From Parvularcula sp039818345 (lineage in GTDB: Bacteria > Pseudomonadota > Alphaproteobacteria > Caulobacterales > Parvularculaceae), in NCBI GenBank assembly GCA_039818345.1, contig JBCBUC010000001.1:124001-188000 (forward strand): a DNA stretch of 64,000 bases. The letters run 5' to 3'. Position 1 is the stretch's first letter. Every line of letters starts with the position of its first letter. A model generated the notes under the pieces. It was not told the origin of the DNA and ran no database searches. It was given only the letters and a program-made list of their open reading frames with translations. The position numbers were made by a program, and so were the translations under genes. Below are positions 40,029 through 49,753 of the stretch, one piece after another.

Positions 40029-41345
40029 ATGCGTCGCCTGACCCTGCTGTTTCCGTTGCTTGCGCTCGTGTTGTGCGGGTTTCTTGCCGTGTCAGAAGCG
40101 CCGTCAGGACCTGTCGTGGTGAACGCCATTCGCCTTGGTGAAGACGCGCAAGGTCAGACGCGGATCGTACTCGATGTCGACGGCCGTCCGTCCTATCGAA
40201 TCGGCGCGAAGGGCGACGTCGATCCTGAAATTGTTGTCGAACTTGAGGGCGTTGACTTCAACGTTCTTGGCCTTGGCGCTGAGCGTCAGACCTCGGGCTT
40301 GGTTGATGGCCGCGGTCATATCAGCCGTGTCAGCTATGCGCCGCACTTGCTGCGCATCAGCCTGCGCCGCCACGCTCTTCCCACGCGCAGCTTCGTCCTG
40401 CCGCCCAAGGGCGATATCCGCCACCATCGTTTGGTGATCGATCTCGACCAGGTCGCAAGCCATGATTTCGCCGAAGCGGCGTCGAGCTTTGATCAGCAAC
40501 CACTTGATCAACCGGAGCCTTTGCTCTTGGCGCGTTCAACGCCTGTGCCGCCCCCCAGCATCAAACCGATCCGTGTGCAGGAGGTCGCTGTGCCGATTTT
40601 GGTGAGCCAGGCCGCACCGCCCTCGGACGAAACAAGAAGCAAGCCCATCATCGTGCTTGATCCAGGTCACGGCGGCTATGAACCCGGGGCGGTGGGCGTC
40701 TCGCGGACCAAAGAAAAAGACGTGACGCTGGCCTATTCCAAGGATCTTAAACGGTTGCTTGAGCAGCGCGGTTACGATGTGCGTCTCACCCGGTCAGACG
40801 ATAGTTACGTCGAACACGCAAACCGCATTCAATTGGCCCGCACCGAGGGCGCTGACCTTTTCATGTCGATCCACGCCGATAGCCACGAGGATCACAGCCT
40901 ACGCGGCGCATCGGTTTATACCTTGTCGGAGCGGCGATCGGACAAAATGGCGAACGAACTCAGGGAGGATGGTGAGTTCGTCCTGTTTGATGTGGAAATT
41001 TCAAGCGACGATGGTGTCGGCGATATTCTCCTCGACCTTGCGCAATCGAACGCCCGCCAAAGCTCCGACCGTCTCGCTGATGCTCTGGTCGCTTCGATGA
41101 AAACCAGCATGCTTCTCTTGAAAAATCCCAAGCGGCGCGGTGCGTTGCTGGTGCTTTTATCGCCCGATGTGCCAGCCGTTTTGGTGGAGCTCGCCTTTCT
41201 CTCTAATCCGCGCGATGAGGCCAATCTCAACAACCCGACCTGGCGGCGACAGTCCGTCGCGGCGATTGCTGACGGCATCGACAATTATTTCGAAGCGGAA
41301 GGGCTCGAAACCCGGCTTGCTGGCGGAACCGGCCGCTCCGGGTGA
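40029..41345 (+). CDS. amiC: N-acetylmuramoyl-L-alanine amidase (AMIN + Amidase_3)
   Basis: A 438-residue periplasmic amidase that removes stem peptides from septal peptidoglycan. Signal peptide (about 1-24), AMIN domain (about 30-150, for cell-wall targeting), a Pro-rich linker and the Amidase_3 zinc domain (about 215-425). Zinc and catalytic motifs: VLDPGHGGYEPGA, TKEKDVTLAYS, FMSIHADS and VLVELAFLSN. An insertion with DDGVGDILLDLAQ is the autoinhibitory helix region known in AmiB/AmiC that EnvC/NlpD-type activators relieve. It stands back to back with rne. Confidence 0.92.
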   Translation: MRRLTLLFPLLALVLCGFLAVSEAPSGPVVVNAIRLGEDAQGQTRIVLDVDGRPSYRIGAKGDVDPEIVVELEGVDFNVLGLGAERQTSGLVDGRGHISRVSYAPHLLRISLRRHALPTRSFVLPPKGDIRHHRLVIDLDQVASHDFAEAASSFDQQPLDQPEPLLLARSTPVPPPSIKPIRVQEVAVPILVSQAAPPSDETRSKPIIVLDPGHGGYEPGAVGVSRTKEKDVTLAYSKDLKRLLEQRGYDVRLTRSDDSYVEHANRIQLARTEGADLFMSIHADSHEDHSLRGASVYTLSERRSDKMANELREDGEFVLFDVEISSDDGVGDILLDLAQSNARQSSDRLADALVASMKTSMLLLKNPKRRGALLVLLSPDVPAVLVELAFLSNPRDEANLNNPTWRRQSVAAIADGIDNYFEAEGLETRLAGGTGRSG

Positions 41346-41383
41346 CATTGAGCCGGACGGCGGTCCGTGCGAGACGCGCTGTC

Positions 41384-43228
41384 ATGAGGTTATTTGTGTC
41401 CATTCTTCATCGCTTGATCATGTTGGGAGCGCTTTTGTCGCTCACCGGCTGCGGAAGCGTGGGGGGAGGGGGCGGCCTTGGTTTGATGCCCAATCAAACC
41501 TCCTTGTCAGGGTCCTATCTTCAAGGACGTTTCGCCGCCCAAGAATTTGATATTCCTCGTGCTGAGGAAGCCTTTGTCGATGTGGCGCGACGTCTTCCGG
41601 GTCCTGAAGGAAGCCGCACTGCTTTCATTTATGCGTTGGCCTCAGGTTCGAGTTCCGATGCGGAGCAACAAGCAAGGGCTGTCATCGCGGCTGACCAAAA
41701 CCAAGCGCAAGACGACTTTGGGGTCCAACGCGATCTGCCTCGTTTGACCCTGGCGGCGATCGCCATGCGAGACCGAGACCCCAAGCAAGCACTCTCTCTT
41801 CTCGACCAAGACCAGCTTGGCTCGGCCTTGTCGCGGTCTTTGGCCGTGTTGCTCCGATCGGCGGCCGTCTATGAAATTGACGGACGTGACGAAGCGCTCG
41901 CGGTCCTTTCAGAGCAGGAAAACGGGACGTTTAACGGCCTGGTTCCTCAACATGTGGCGCTGATGTTGGCGATGGACGGTGAGGATAACCGCACCGAACC
42001 ATCCTTTCGCCAGGCCCTTGGGGCAGCCCGCGCCGATGTCACAGCCCTTGCCTATGCCCGTTACCTTGAAGATGAGGGGCGTGCGGATGAGGCCTCTGAT
42101 ATTTATCTCCGTATGGTGAAGGATGCGGGGCTTTTTACCCGGGCAGGACGCATGGGCCTTCAGCGAGCGGGCCAACTCGAAGGCCAGTCGCGGAGCTTTC
42201 GCCGCGCGGCGGGCCGTGCACCCCGGTTTGCTGACAATGGTTATGACCTGTTCGCCCTCGCTTTAGAAAACTATGCGTGGCTAGGGTTTGAACAGGCTAT
42301 GCAAACGCCGGGCGGGGATCGGTTTGCCGCTGAACGGCGCCGCTCATCGCTGGTGGTGCCGTTGGCCCTATCGAATTTGGCGCGCGAAGTTGATCCCGAT
42401 CGTGCGATGGCAAACTATCTCTCTGCGTTGATCGCCAGCATGTTCGATAACACCGAAGACGCGTTCGCGATCGCCTCTACCGTCAGGCCATCGTCGTGGC
42501 TTTATTCGTATGCCCGATTGGAAGTCGCGGATTCCCTGCGACAGGCGGGTGACGAGGAAGCCGCTATCAAATCCTTGCGGATGGATCTCGGGCGCGATCC
42601 TGGATCACCGCAAATGGCTTTACAGTTACAAGGCTATCTTCTGCAGGCTGATCGCTATGATGAGGCCAAAGAAGCGGCGGATATGGCAATTAAAGCAGCA
42701 GAAGCGCTCGAGGTGATGCCGTCCTCGCTTTGGCGCTATTATTTCGCACGCGGAGCAGGACGGGTGGAAGCCGGCGATTGGGAAGGCGGCCGCGACGATC
42801 TTGAAAAAGCCCTTGAGCTTTCGTCCGATGAGCCGATTGTACTCAATCACCTCGGCTACAGCTATGTTGAACGAGGTTTGCAGCTTGAGCGCGCGTTTGG
42901 GATGATCGAACGGGCTCTTGATATCAACCCGAATAACGGCGCTATTGTTGATAGTCTGGGTTGGGCGCATTATCAGCAGGGTAATTTTGGTGCAGCGATC
43001 ACGCAGCTTGAGCGCGCAGTTGAGCTTGAACCAGCAGATGCGGTGATCACAGATCATCTGGGTGATGCTTATTTTGCCGTCGGTCGGGAGCGCGATGCCC
43101 GTTACGAGTGGCAACGGGTGCTGAACCTTGATGATGCGGACGATGCACTGCGCGCACGGGTAACGGCTAAACTCAATGGCGACACGGACGGTATTTTGCC
43201 AGATTCCGTAACCAGGGGCGGGCTGTGA
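41384..43228 (+). CDS. TPR-repeat lipoprotein
   Basis: A protein of about 614 residues built mostly of tetratricopeptide repeats. The N-terminus has a hydrophobic segment ending LSLTGCGS, a lipoprotein signal, so it is probably outer-membrane anchored. Later repeats are the clearest (NHLGYSYVERGLQLERAFGMI, DSLGWAHYQQGNFGAAITQL and DHLGDAYFAVGRERDARYEW). An alternative start, GTG 41342, overlaps the amidase stop and would add 14 Arg-rich residues; ATG 41384 gives a more normal signal. No specific role can be given; a TPR gene before ispE is common in the class. Confidence 0.82.
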   Translation: MRLFVSILHRLIMLGALLSLTGCGSVGGGGGLGLMPNQTSLSGSYLQGRFAAQEFDIPRAEEAFVDVARRLPGPEGSRTAFIYALASGSSSDAEQQARAVIAADQNQAQDDFGVQRDLPRLTLAAIAMRDRDPKQALSLLDQDQLGSALSRSLAVLLRSAAVYEIDGRDEALAVLSEQENGTFNGLVPQHVALMLAMDGEDNRTEPSFRQALGAARADVTALAYARYLEDEGRADEASDIYLRMVKDAGLFTRAGRMGLQRAGQLEGQSRSFRRAAGRAPRFADNGYDLFALALENYAWLGFEQAMQTPGGDRFAAERRRSSLVVPLALSNLAREVDPDRAMANYLSALIASMFDNTEDAFAIASTVRPSSWLYSYARLEVADSLRQAGDEEAAIKSLRMDLGRDPGSPQMALQLQGYLLQADRYDEAKEAADMAIKAAEALEVMPSSLWRYYFARGAGRVEAGDWEGGRDDLEKALELSSDEPIVLNHLGYSYVERGLQLERAFGMIERALDINPNNGAIVDSLGWAHYQQGNFGAAITQLERAVELEPADAVITDHLGDAYFAVGRERDARYEWQRVLNLDDADDALRARVTAKLNGDTDGILPDSVTRGGL

Positions 43229-44085
43229 CGGCGACGATCTTTGCGCCCATCAAGATCAATATCGCGCTCCATGTGGGGCCATTGCGGCCTGATGGCTACC
43301 ATCCCGTTGATACACTTTGCGTCTTTCCAACGATTGGTGATCTTTTGACCTATGAGTTGGACGGGGAGCCCGGGATCGATTTTGCTGGCCCCTTTGCGGC
43401 CCCGCTCCTTAGCGAGGATGTGCAATCCAACTTGGTGTGGAAAGCGTTTGGGTTGCTGGCAATCGAACCTCAGGGGAGGTTCTTCCTTACCAAGATGACC
43501 CCTGTTGCGTCAGGGGTTGGAGCTGGCACCGCCGATGGTGCGGCGGCCATGCTGTTGCTCAACGATGTGCTCGAGCTTGGGTTCAGTGCTGATCAGCTGA
43601 TTGATCGCTCAATTGGTTTGGGTGCCGACGGCCCTGTCTGCATGGCGGCGCAAATCCGCGGCGGCGGTCTTTGGCGGGCGCGCGGCATAGGCGAGCGGCT
43701 GAGCTTTGAGGGCACGATCGAACCGAGCGCCATCGTGGTGGCCAATCCGGGTTTTCCTGTTCCCACGGGTCAGGTGTTCCGGGCGTTTGATGCTGGTGCG
43801 AGAGTGCCGCTGAGCCAAGCGCTGCGGCGTAAGGGGGAGCCTTTGTCAAAGACACTCGCTGCCACGAGGAATGATCTTGAACCGACTGCTGTGGCGCTAA
43901 GGCCAATGATCCAAGAACTGAAAGCCGAGATGGCCGGTCACCATGGAGCGGCCGCGGTGCGCATGTCAGGATCAGGCGCCACGTGCTATGCCCTCCATAA
44001 AAGCTTCGCATCAGCCAAACGCTCGGCAATCGATCTTCGCCGCCGAGGCCATTGGGCTGAGGCGAGTTCTCTTTTGGCAGGTTAG
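43225..44085 (+). CDS. ispE: 4-diphosphocytidyl-2-C-methyl-D-erythritol kinase
   Basis: A 286-residue GHMP kinase of the non-mevalonate isoprenoid pathway. Marks: APIKINIALHVGPLRPDGYHPVDTL (shortened here to the two known blocks KINIAL and RPDGYH), the ATP loop PVASGVGAGTADGAAAML, and MSGSGATCYAL near the C-terminus. The ATP loop departs from GLGGGSSDAAA by Ala for Gly and Thr-Ala for Ser-Ser but keeps the catalytic Asp. GTG start overlapping the TPR stop. Confidence 0.92.
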   Translation: MTATIFAPIKINIALHVGPLRPDGYHPVDTLCVFPTIGDLLTYELDGEPGIDFAGPFAAPLLSEDVQSNLVWKAFGLLAIEPQGRFFLTKMTPVASGVGAGTADGAAAMLLLNDVLELGFSADQLIDRSIGLGADGPVCMAAQIRGGGLWRARGIGERLSFEGTIEPSAIVVANPGFPVPTGQVFRAFDAGARVPLSQALRRKGEPLSKTLAATRNDLEPTAVALRPMIQELKAEMAGHHGAAAVRMSGSGATCYALHKSFASAKRSAIDLRRRGHWAEASSLLAG

Positions 44086-44097
44086 GGAGGGGGCATC

Positions 44098-45141
44098 GTG
44101 GTGGGGATGATCTCGTCAGATATCGCTTTTGGTCTAACCGCCACCTTTATTGCTTGCCTGCTCACCTATGCCTTTTGCCAAGTCGCCATCCGTTTACGGA
44201 TTGCCCTTGATGACGTGTCAGAGCGATCAAATCACGACGTACCCACCCCGCGGCTTGGCGGAGCCGGCGTGCTTGTCGGTTTTGCTGGTGCAGCCGCGAT
44301 CATGATGGCAGCGGGATTGATGAGCTCATCACTGATACCGCTCATCATGCTGACCTTTGCTGCTGGGCTTATTGGGCTCGCTGATGATCTCACCACCCTG
44401 ACGGCAGGCGCGAAGCTTTTGATGCTTTGCGTCCTGTCAGGGTTTGCGGTCGTTGTGCTTGGGCCGGTGGAAGAGGTGCCGATCCCGCTCATTGGCTGGG
44501 TTACGCTGTCGCCCCCTCTTGGCATGGCGGTGGGGGCATTTTGGCTTTTGGCTATCGTCAATGTCGTCAATTTCATGGACGGTCTGAATGGACTGATTGG
44601 AACCGCGGTCGTGTTGGTCGTGGTCAATTTGGGGCTCTTGGTCGGCGGTGAGATCGGATGGTTGGTTCTCGCCGCGGAAGGCGCAATCATCGGCTTTTTG
44701 GCGTGTAATGCTTTCAGGGGCCGGATCTTTCTTGGAGACGCCGGCAGTCTCGCATTAGGGTTTCTTTTGGGCGCTTTACCGCTGGTGGCAGAAGGGGAAG
44801 GCCGCGTCTTTTGGCTAACGCCCTTGGTCGCTCTTCCCCTGATTGCTGATGTCGCTGTCACCCTGTTCGTCCGTATCCGGCGGGGGGCGAGACTCACCGA
44901 ACCCCACCGGGATCATCTCTATCAACAGCTCAAGGCCGCTGGGTGGTCACACCAAGCTGTCTCCGTTGCGCTTGGTTTTGTGATCGTCTTGGGAGCGATC
45001 TTAAGCCGGCGACTGGGCCCTGATGTCGATATCGCGCCGATGGCTTATTGGGCTGCCGCGATTGGCCTGGGCGCTATTTGGGCGACCGTCATAGCGATTA
45101 TGCTGACGCTGAAGGCGCCCAGCGCGCCTTCGTCCACTTAG
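44098..45141 (+). CDS. MraY/WecA-type polyprenyl-phosphate sugar-1-phosphate transferase
   Basis: A 347-residue polytopic membrane protein of the glycosyltransferase 4 family. It should move a HexNAc-1-phosphate from a UDP-sugar to a polyprenyl phosphate, starting a surface polysaccharide. Motifs: TPRLGGAGVL, GLADDLTTL (Asp pair), NVVNFMDGLNGL, FLGDAGSLALGF and LTEPHRDHLYQQL, a C-terminal loop closer to WecA/WbpL than to MraY. GTG 44098 has AGGGAGG 5-10 bases before it. Its end overlaps the convergent prenyl synthase by 4 bases. Confidence 0.9.
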   Translation: MVGMISSDIAFGLTATFIACLLTYAFCQVAIRLRIALDDVSERSNHDVPTPRLGGAGVLVGFAGAAAIMMAAGLMSSSLIPLIMLTFAAGLIGLADDLTTLTAGAKLLMLCVLSGFAVVVLGPVEEVPIPLIGWVTLSPPLGMAVGAFWLLAIVNVVNFMDGLNGLIGTAVVLVVVNLGLLVGGEIGWLVLAAEGAIIGFLACNAFRGRIFLGDAGSLALGFLLGALPLVAEGEGRVFWLTPLVALPLIADVAVTLFVRIRRGARLTEPHRDHLYQQLKAAGWSHQAVSVALGFVIVLGAILSRRLGPDVDIAPMAYWAAAIGLGAIWATVIAIMLTLKAPSAPSST

Positions 45142-46160
45142 TAAGGCCGCTGTGCCGATGCCAAAGCCAACGCGCGCAAATTGTCTGTCAGCGGATGTGA
45201 CGGCAGTGTCGTAAGATCATTCGCTGCTCGGACAGCGAAGTCCTGCGCGTGTTTGAGCGCTTTGGCGGGGACGTCGTCGCGTTTTAAAAGCCTGAGTGCC
45301 TCGTCAAAGTCAGCGGACGGGGCGCTTTTGTCGAACGCATTCTTCCAAAAGGTCTTCTCGTGTTCATCACGAGCTGCATCAAACGCCAAAATAACCGGCA
45401 TGGTCATTTTCCGTTCACGGAAGTCATCGCCGACGGTTTTGCCAATTTCACTGGCGCCTGCACCGTAATCAAGCGCATCGTCCACGAGCTGATAAGCGAT
45501 ACCGAAGTTAAGACCAAACGAGGCCAGGGCGTCTGCGTGGGGCGAGGGGCCCATCGATAGAGCGCCCGACCGTGCAGCGGCCTCAAATAGCGTGGCTGTC
45601 TTGGCGCGCACCACATCCATATGCATCGATGCGGTCGCCTCGATGTTGCCTTGGGTTTCGAGTTGCAGCACTTCGCCTTCTGAAATCGTGCAGCTTGCCC
45701 GGCTTAATATGTCGAGGACGGAGAGCTGTCCGGTCTTGACCATCAGCTCAAAAGCCCGTGCAAAGAGGAAATCGCCAACCAGGACGGCTTCTTTATTGCC
45801 AAAGACAACATTGGCCGTCTTGAACCCGCGGCGAAGCGCGCTGTCATCGACGACATCGTCATGCAGCAAGGTCGCGGCGTGAATGAGCTCCACCGCAGCA
45901 GCAAGATAGCGCGCGTTTTCTCCAGAGGCTCCAGCAATTGTAGCACTGGCCAAGGTGAGGAGAGGACGAAGGCGTTTGCCGCCCGCGCCTATCAAATGCC
46001 GCGCAACCTCGGGGATCAGCGGTACATCGCTACCCAAATGCGCAAGGATCACCTCATTGGTGGCATCAAGCTCACCTTTGAGGGCCGCCATCAGCTGCGC
46101 TGCGGCATCGGGAAATGCCGTCAGTTGGCCTTCATCCTGGGTTGGTGCGGCTAGCGCCAT
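45138..46160 (-). CDS. polyprenyl diphosphate synthase (IspB-like)
   Basis: A 340-residue trans-prenyltransferase making the long side chain of quinones. Marks: GGKRLRPLLTLA, first Asp-rich motif LLHDDVVDDSALRRG, GDFLFARAFELM, and second motif YQLVDDALDYGA with GKTVGDDFRERKMTMPVI. Chain length (octa- or decaprenyl) cannot be told. It would draw on the pathway served by ispE and ispG in this window. Confidence 0.93.
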   Translation of the reverse strand: MALAAPTQDEGQLTAFPDAAAQLMAALKGELDATNEVILAHLGSDVPLIPEVARHLIGAGGKRLRPLLTLASATIAGASGENARYLAAAVELIHAATLLHDDVVDDSALRRGFKTANVVFGNKEAVLVGDFLFARAFELMVKTGQLSVLDILSRASCTISEGEVLQLETQGNIEATASMHMDVVRAKTATLFEAAARSGALSMGPSPHADALASFGLNFGIAYQLVDDALDYGAGASEIGKTVGDDFRERKMTMPVILAFDAARDEHEKTFWKNAFDKSAPSADFDEALRLLKRDDVPAKALKHAQDFAVRAANDLTTLPSHPLTDNLRALALASAQRPY

Positions 46161-46288
46161 GCGTGAACTCCGAACGACCGCTTCTTCTATCTTGGATCAC
46201 AAGGCCCAAAAAAGGACGCGGCAAACCGCGCCTTAGCTGGCAATCTCTCGGTGTTGAACCATGAAAAGCCTGTCCGTATCTGAGGCTA

Positions 46289-47134
46289 ATGTCGCGCCTT
46301 TCCTCGCTGTTATTCGCCCCGTTTCGCCGTTTCTTCCCCCAAACCCCGCTTGTCACGGTTGTTGAGCTCCGCGGTGCCATCGGCGCCTCCGGCCCAGGGG
46401 GTCGCAGCCTGTCGGCCAGTTCGGTCGAAGCAAGCCTCGTCAAAGCCTTTAAAAACAAGGACAGCAAAGCGATTGTCGTGTCGATCAACTCGCCGGGCGG
46501 CGCACCAGCGCAATCGCGGATGATCATGGAGCGTATCCGCGGGCTCAGCATCGAGAAGCAGATTCCGGTTATCAGCTATATCGAAGATGTTGGCGCGTCT
46601 GGGGGATATATGCTCGCCCTGGCGGGCGAGGAAATATTCGCCGATCCGTTCGCCATCGTTGGTTCGATTGGCGTCATATCGGCCGGATTTGGCTTTCAGG
46701 ACCTGATTGCCAAAGCGGGTGTTGAACGCCGTGTGCATACCGCCGGGACCAACAAGCTGCGGATGGACCCTTTCCAACCCGAAAAGGAAGAAGATCGGGA
46801 GAAGTTCTCCGCGCTGCTTGCAGAAACCCACAGCCTTTTCAAAGAGATGGTGAAAAAGAGCCGCGGTGATCGCTTAACTGGCGACCCGGAAGTTGCCTTT
46901 AGCGGGGACTTTTTCCTCGCAAGTGAAGGTGAGGCCCTTGGGTTGATCGATGGGACAGGGGATTTGCGGGCGATGTTGAAGGATCGCTACGGTCACGACG
47001 TCAAGATTGTCACCATCAACTCACAGAAATCCGGCCTCCTGGCGCGATTGGCCAGCAAGATGTCGGCGGACGCTGTCGATGCCGCGGTTCAGCGAATCGA
47101 TGACAAGGCTTTGAGGAGCCGCTTTGGGCTCTAG
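46289..47134 (+). CDS. S49-family peptidase (SohB/SppA-like)
   Basis: A 281-residue serine peptidase of the signal-peptide-peptidase A type, which digests leftover signal peptides in the membrane. Seen: VVELRGAIGASG, VVSINSPGGAPAQS, the nucleophile Ser in EDVGASGGYMLALAGEEI and the general-base Lys region in TAGTNKLRMDPFQPE (KxxxDPF). It is the short form, like SohB, and lacks a distinct membrane anchor at the N-terminus. Confidence 0.92.
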   Translation: MSRLSSLLFAPFRRFFPQTPLVTVVELRGAIGASGPGGRSLSASSVEASLVKAFKNKDSKAIVVSINSPGGAPAQSRMIMERIRGLSIEKQIPVISYIEDVGASGGYMLALAGEEIFADPFAIVGSIGVISAGFGFQDLIAKAGVERRVHTAGTNKLRMDPFQPEKEEDREKFSALLAETHSLFKEMVKKSRGDRLTGDPEVAFSGDFFLASEGEALGLIDGTGDLRAMLKDRYGHDVKIVTINSQKSGLLARLASKMSADAVDAAVQRIDDKALRSRFGL

Positions 47135-47166
47135 GAATAGCAACCAATCAGCTTTAGGTTGATCCC

Positions 47167-47370
47167 ATGAACGCACTGGCCGCCCTTTTGGCAACCGCCG
47201 CTGTAGCTGCTGGATCCGTGACCGCGGTGAAGGCGATCCGTAAGCGCCTGCGTGACGCGCCTGATCACATTCAATGGCTTCGCAAGCGCAAATCGGGTCG
47301 CAAGGATGGTGCAGTGATCGACCTCGTGGCGGATGAAAGCGGCGTTTACGGCATGCCCGAAAGAAATTGA
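47167..47370 (+). CDS. hypothetical 67-aa single-helix protein
   Basis: One hydrophobic stretch (about 4-22, Ala-rich) is followed by a basic region (KAIRKRLRD, LRKRKSGRKD) and an acidic tail (DLVADESGVYGMPERN). Family not recognised. It follows the S49 peptidase by 32 bases on the same strand, so it may be cotranscribed with it. Confidence 0.6.
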   Translation: MNALAALLATAAVAAGSVTAVKAIRKRLRDAPDHIQWLRKRKSGRKDGAVIDLVADESGVYGMPERN

Positions 47371-47437
47371 TCACCTTCGTGTGTTGCACTGGCGAACGAA
47401 TTTGACGGGACCGGCCGAGGCCCGACATGGCTAGATC

Positions 47438-47887
47438 ATGGTGCCTATTCCACCCAAGACCGTTGCGTTTCTTTCTGTCGTGAGCTGCGGTTACGCCTCA
47501 ACGGCGTGGCCGGTTGAGGTGGGCTGGGGATTTTCGACAGGGCCTGTGCGCACCATGTTGTTGGTCCCGGCGGAGGACTGGTCGCTTCTTGCGTGGGACA
47601 AGCATTGTGAGGGCGGCCATCGGCTGGCGCTCGAAACACTGGTGCGTGAGGGGAAAAAATCGATCGATGCGGCGCTCATTCTCAACGCCGCGCTGGGGCA
47701 AAGCACGGTCTATGCGCAAGACCCAAAGACCGATAGTCTGTGGCTCTATAAGCTTTATAAGTCAGCGAAGGTCGATCCCAATTTCCAAATTGAACCCCGC
47801 GCGATCGTCCTTCAGCCAATGCCCGCAAGAGCTGCGGGCAGGGTTGAGGCCTTGCGTTCAAATTTCCGGGATCGCGCGGCGAGCTAA
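47438..47887 (+). CDS. hypothetical 149-aa protein
   Basis: No family recognised. There is a Trp-rich central part (WPVEVGWGF, EDWSLLAWDKH), a central CEGGHRLALETLV helix and no clear membrane segment. Its stop is immediately followed by the ATG of the alpha/beta hydrolase, so the two are translated together. Codon use looks like the neighbours, which supports a real gene. Confidence 0.62.
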   Translation: MVPIPPKTVAFLSVVSCGYASTAWPVEVGWGFSTGPVRTMLLVPAEDWSLLAWDKHCEGGHRLALETLVREGKKSIDAALILNAALGQSTVYAQDPKTDSLWLYKLYKSAKVDPNFQIEPRAIVLQPMPARAAGRVEALRSNFRDRAAS

Positions 47888-48733
47888 ATGAGCAGCCTCC
47901 GGATGAAGTGGTTGCGCTTGGGCGCCGAGAACTCAGATCGTACACTGGTCTTTACGCATGCAACCGGTCTGAATGCATCTGCCTACAAACCACTCCTCGA
48001 GGCCCTCGATTTCGATGGTCGAATCTTGGCGCCGAGCCTGCGTGGTCATGGCGGCACCGATTTGCCAGCCGACCCGCGATCGATCAGAAGTTATTGGACC
48101 TTTGCGAAAGACCTTCTCGCGGATTTCGACACTTTCGGTGACCTTGGCACGCTGACGCTGGCGGGGCATTCAGCAGGATCAATGACCAGCCTGCTGGTGG
48201 CACGGAAGCGGCGGCCCAAATCACTGATCCTGATCGAGCCGATCGCCTTGCCGCGGATCTTTTCCTTGGCCGCCCGAACACCGCTCAAGCGGTTCACCGT
48301 CGATCGCGCGCCGATCGCGGTGAACGCGGCAAAACGTCGTGCCCATTTTAGCTCACGGGAGGAAGCCCACTCAAATTATCTCACCAAGTCGTTTTTTAAG
48401 ACCTGGGATGAGCGCGCGCTTGAGGGGTATTTGGATGAAGGGCTGACCGATGACCCTGCTGGCGGGGTCAGACTAAGCTGTGAGCCGGCCTGGGAAAGCG
48501 CTGTTTTTGGGGCGCAAGCCGCTGGTTTTTGGCCGCATATCCATCATCTCAGACGCAAGGGGCTTCCTATTCACACCGCTGTGGCTTCGCGAAACTCGAC
48601 GTTCCCATCCTTTGCTCGACCAGGCTTTATGGCCACAGGTGCCAAGCTTTCGGAGATTGAGGGCGGCCATATGTGGCCAGTGGAGCAAATTTCCCAGGCT
48701 GCATCGTGGTTAAGCGCCCGTATTGGGGTTTAA
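47888..48733 (+). CDS. alpha/beta hydrolase
   Basis: A 281-residue alpha/beta hydrolase. HATGLNASAYKPLLEAL gives the oxyanion strand, LAGHSAGSM is the nucleophile elbow (Ser), LIEPIALP follows it, and EGGHMWPVEQ near the C-terminus holds the catalytic His. A cytoplasmic esterase, lipase or lactonase; substrate unknown. It directly abuts the hypothetical gene at 47438-47887. Confidence 0.88.
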   Translation: MSSLRMKWLRLGAENSDRTLVFTHATGLNASAYKPLLEALDFDGRILAPSLRGHGGTDLPADPRSIRSYWTFAKDLLADFDTFGDLGTLTLAGHSAGSMTSLLVARKRRPKSLILIEPIALPRIFSLAARTPLKRFTVDRAPIAVNAAKRRAHFSSREEAHSNYLTKSFFKTWDERALEGYLDEGLTDDPAGGVRLSCEPAWESAVFGAQAAGFWPHIHHLRRKGLPIHTAVASRNSTFPSFARPGFMATGAKLSEIEGGHMWPVEQISQAASWLSARIGV

Positions 48734-48790
48734 CCGCCAGCCTGCCTTTGCTACTGCCCCGCGAACGAAATCGTACACTTAGGTAGCAAC

Positions 48791-49609
48791 ATGAGCCAAA
48801 CTCCGACCAATGCAGCCCCCTCCGTGGAAGGCTCGATGTTTTTGTTCCGTAAGCCGGAACTCCTGACCAAAGAAGCGCATGGCGGCTTGGGAATTGTTCG
48901 GCCTGACCAGCCCTTTGGTTTTGCTGCCACGGCCCGGGCGGTGCCCTTGGTGTTGACGGAAATTCCAACGGCGATGCGTGACTACCCGATCATCTTCACC
49001 AACAAAGACAAGCCGATGCCGATGGCGGTGTTGGGTCTTGTTGAGGACGAAAACATGTTCGTCGACGAAAAAGGTGAGTGGGAAGAACGCCGCTACATCC
49101 CTGGCTATCTTCGCCGCTATCCCTTTGCGCTGGCGACGGACAAAGAGAACAGCGATCCGCAAGGTCAGCGCATGGCGTTGATTGTTGATGCTGAATTTGA
49201 AGGTCTGAGCGACGCGGCGCCGGACGAGAACAAGTTCTTCGCTGGTGACGGCCCGAGCGCTTCACTGCAGCAGGCGCTGGATTATTGCCAAAGCTATGAG
49301 CGTGATTTCGCGCAGACCGTTCAGCTAGCGCAGGTGCTTTCGGGCTATGACTTTTTGACGGAACAGTTTGGTCAGTACACACCACCTGGGAAGAATGCAC
49401 AGCCCTTTGCCCGGTATTTCGGGGTTGATGAGGAGCGCCTCAAATCGCTTCCCGACAATCAGCTTCTTGAGCTGCGTAAGAATGGCGTCTTGCCGCTGCT
49501 CTATGCGCAGATGATGTCGATGGGGAACTGGACCAGCATCATCGATCGTCGGGCCAAACGCTATAATTTGACGGGCGAAGACGTAATCAAACCACGGGTG
49601 ACCAATTAA
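48791..49609 (+). CDS. SapC-family protein
   Basis: A 272-residue protein resembling SapC of the S-layer-associated gene set in Campylobacter and many marine Alphaproteobacteria. Seen: RKPELLTKEAHGGLGI, VPLVLTEIPTAMRDYPIIF, MAVLGLVEDENMF, RRYIPGYLRRYPF and a Phe/Tyr-rich C-terminal half (SGYDFLTEQFGQY). No signal peptide. In most genomes its role is unknown, though it often lies near TonB-receptor or sugar-uptake genes. A stem-loop follows at 49652. Confidence 0.85.
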   Translation: MSQTPTNAAPSVEGSMFLFRKPELLTKEAHGGLGIVRPDQPFGFAATARAVPLVLTEIPTAMRDYPIIFTNKDKPMPMAVLGLVEDENMFVDEKGEWEERRYIPGYLRRYPFALATDKENSDPQGQRMALIVDAEFEGLSDAAPDENKFFAGDGPSASLQQALDYCQSYERDFAQTVQLAQVLSGYDFLTEQFGQYTPPGKNAQPFARYFGVDEERLKSLPDNQLLELRKNGVLPLLYAQMMSMGNWTSIIDRRAKRYNLTGEDVIKPRVTN

Positions 49610-49651
49610 GGTCTGCCCTTGTGCTTGACCGTTCATAACGCTTGATTTTCG

Positions 49652-49676
49652 GCGCGCCGACCGTTAGGCGGCGCGC
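49652..49676. promoter_or_regulatory. GC-rich stem-loop between sapC and rplK
   Basis: GCGCGCCG (49652-49659) and CGGCGCGC (49669-49676) form a perfect 8-bp stem with a 9-base loop, then TTCTTA. It could end the sapC transcript or act in the rplK leader. The T-run is too short to call it an intrinsic terminator with confidence. Confidence 0.5.
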
Positions 49677-49753
49677 TTCTTACGTGGGAGGGCGCCACCC
49701 GGACCACGTCCACATCAACAAAGGACGGCTTGGCCGTTCAAAGGAAGTGAGCC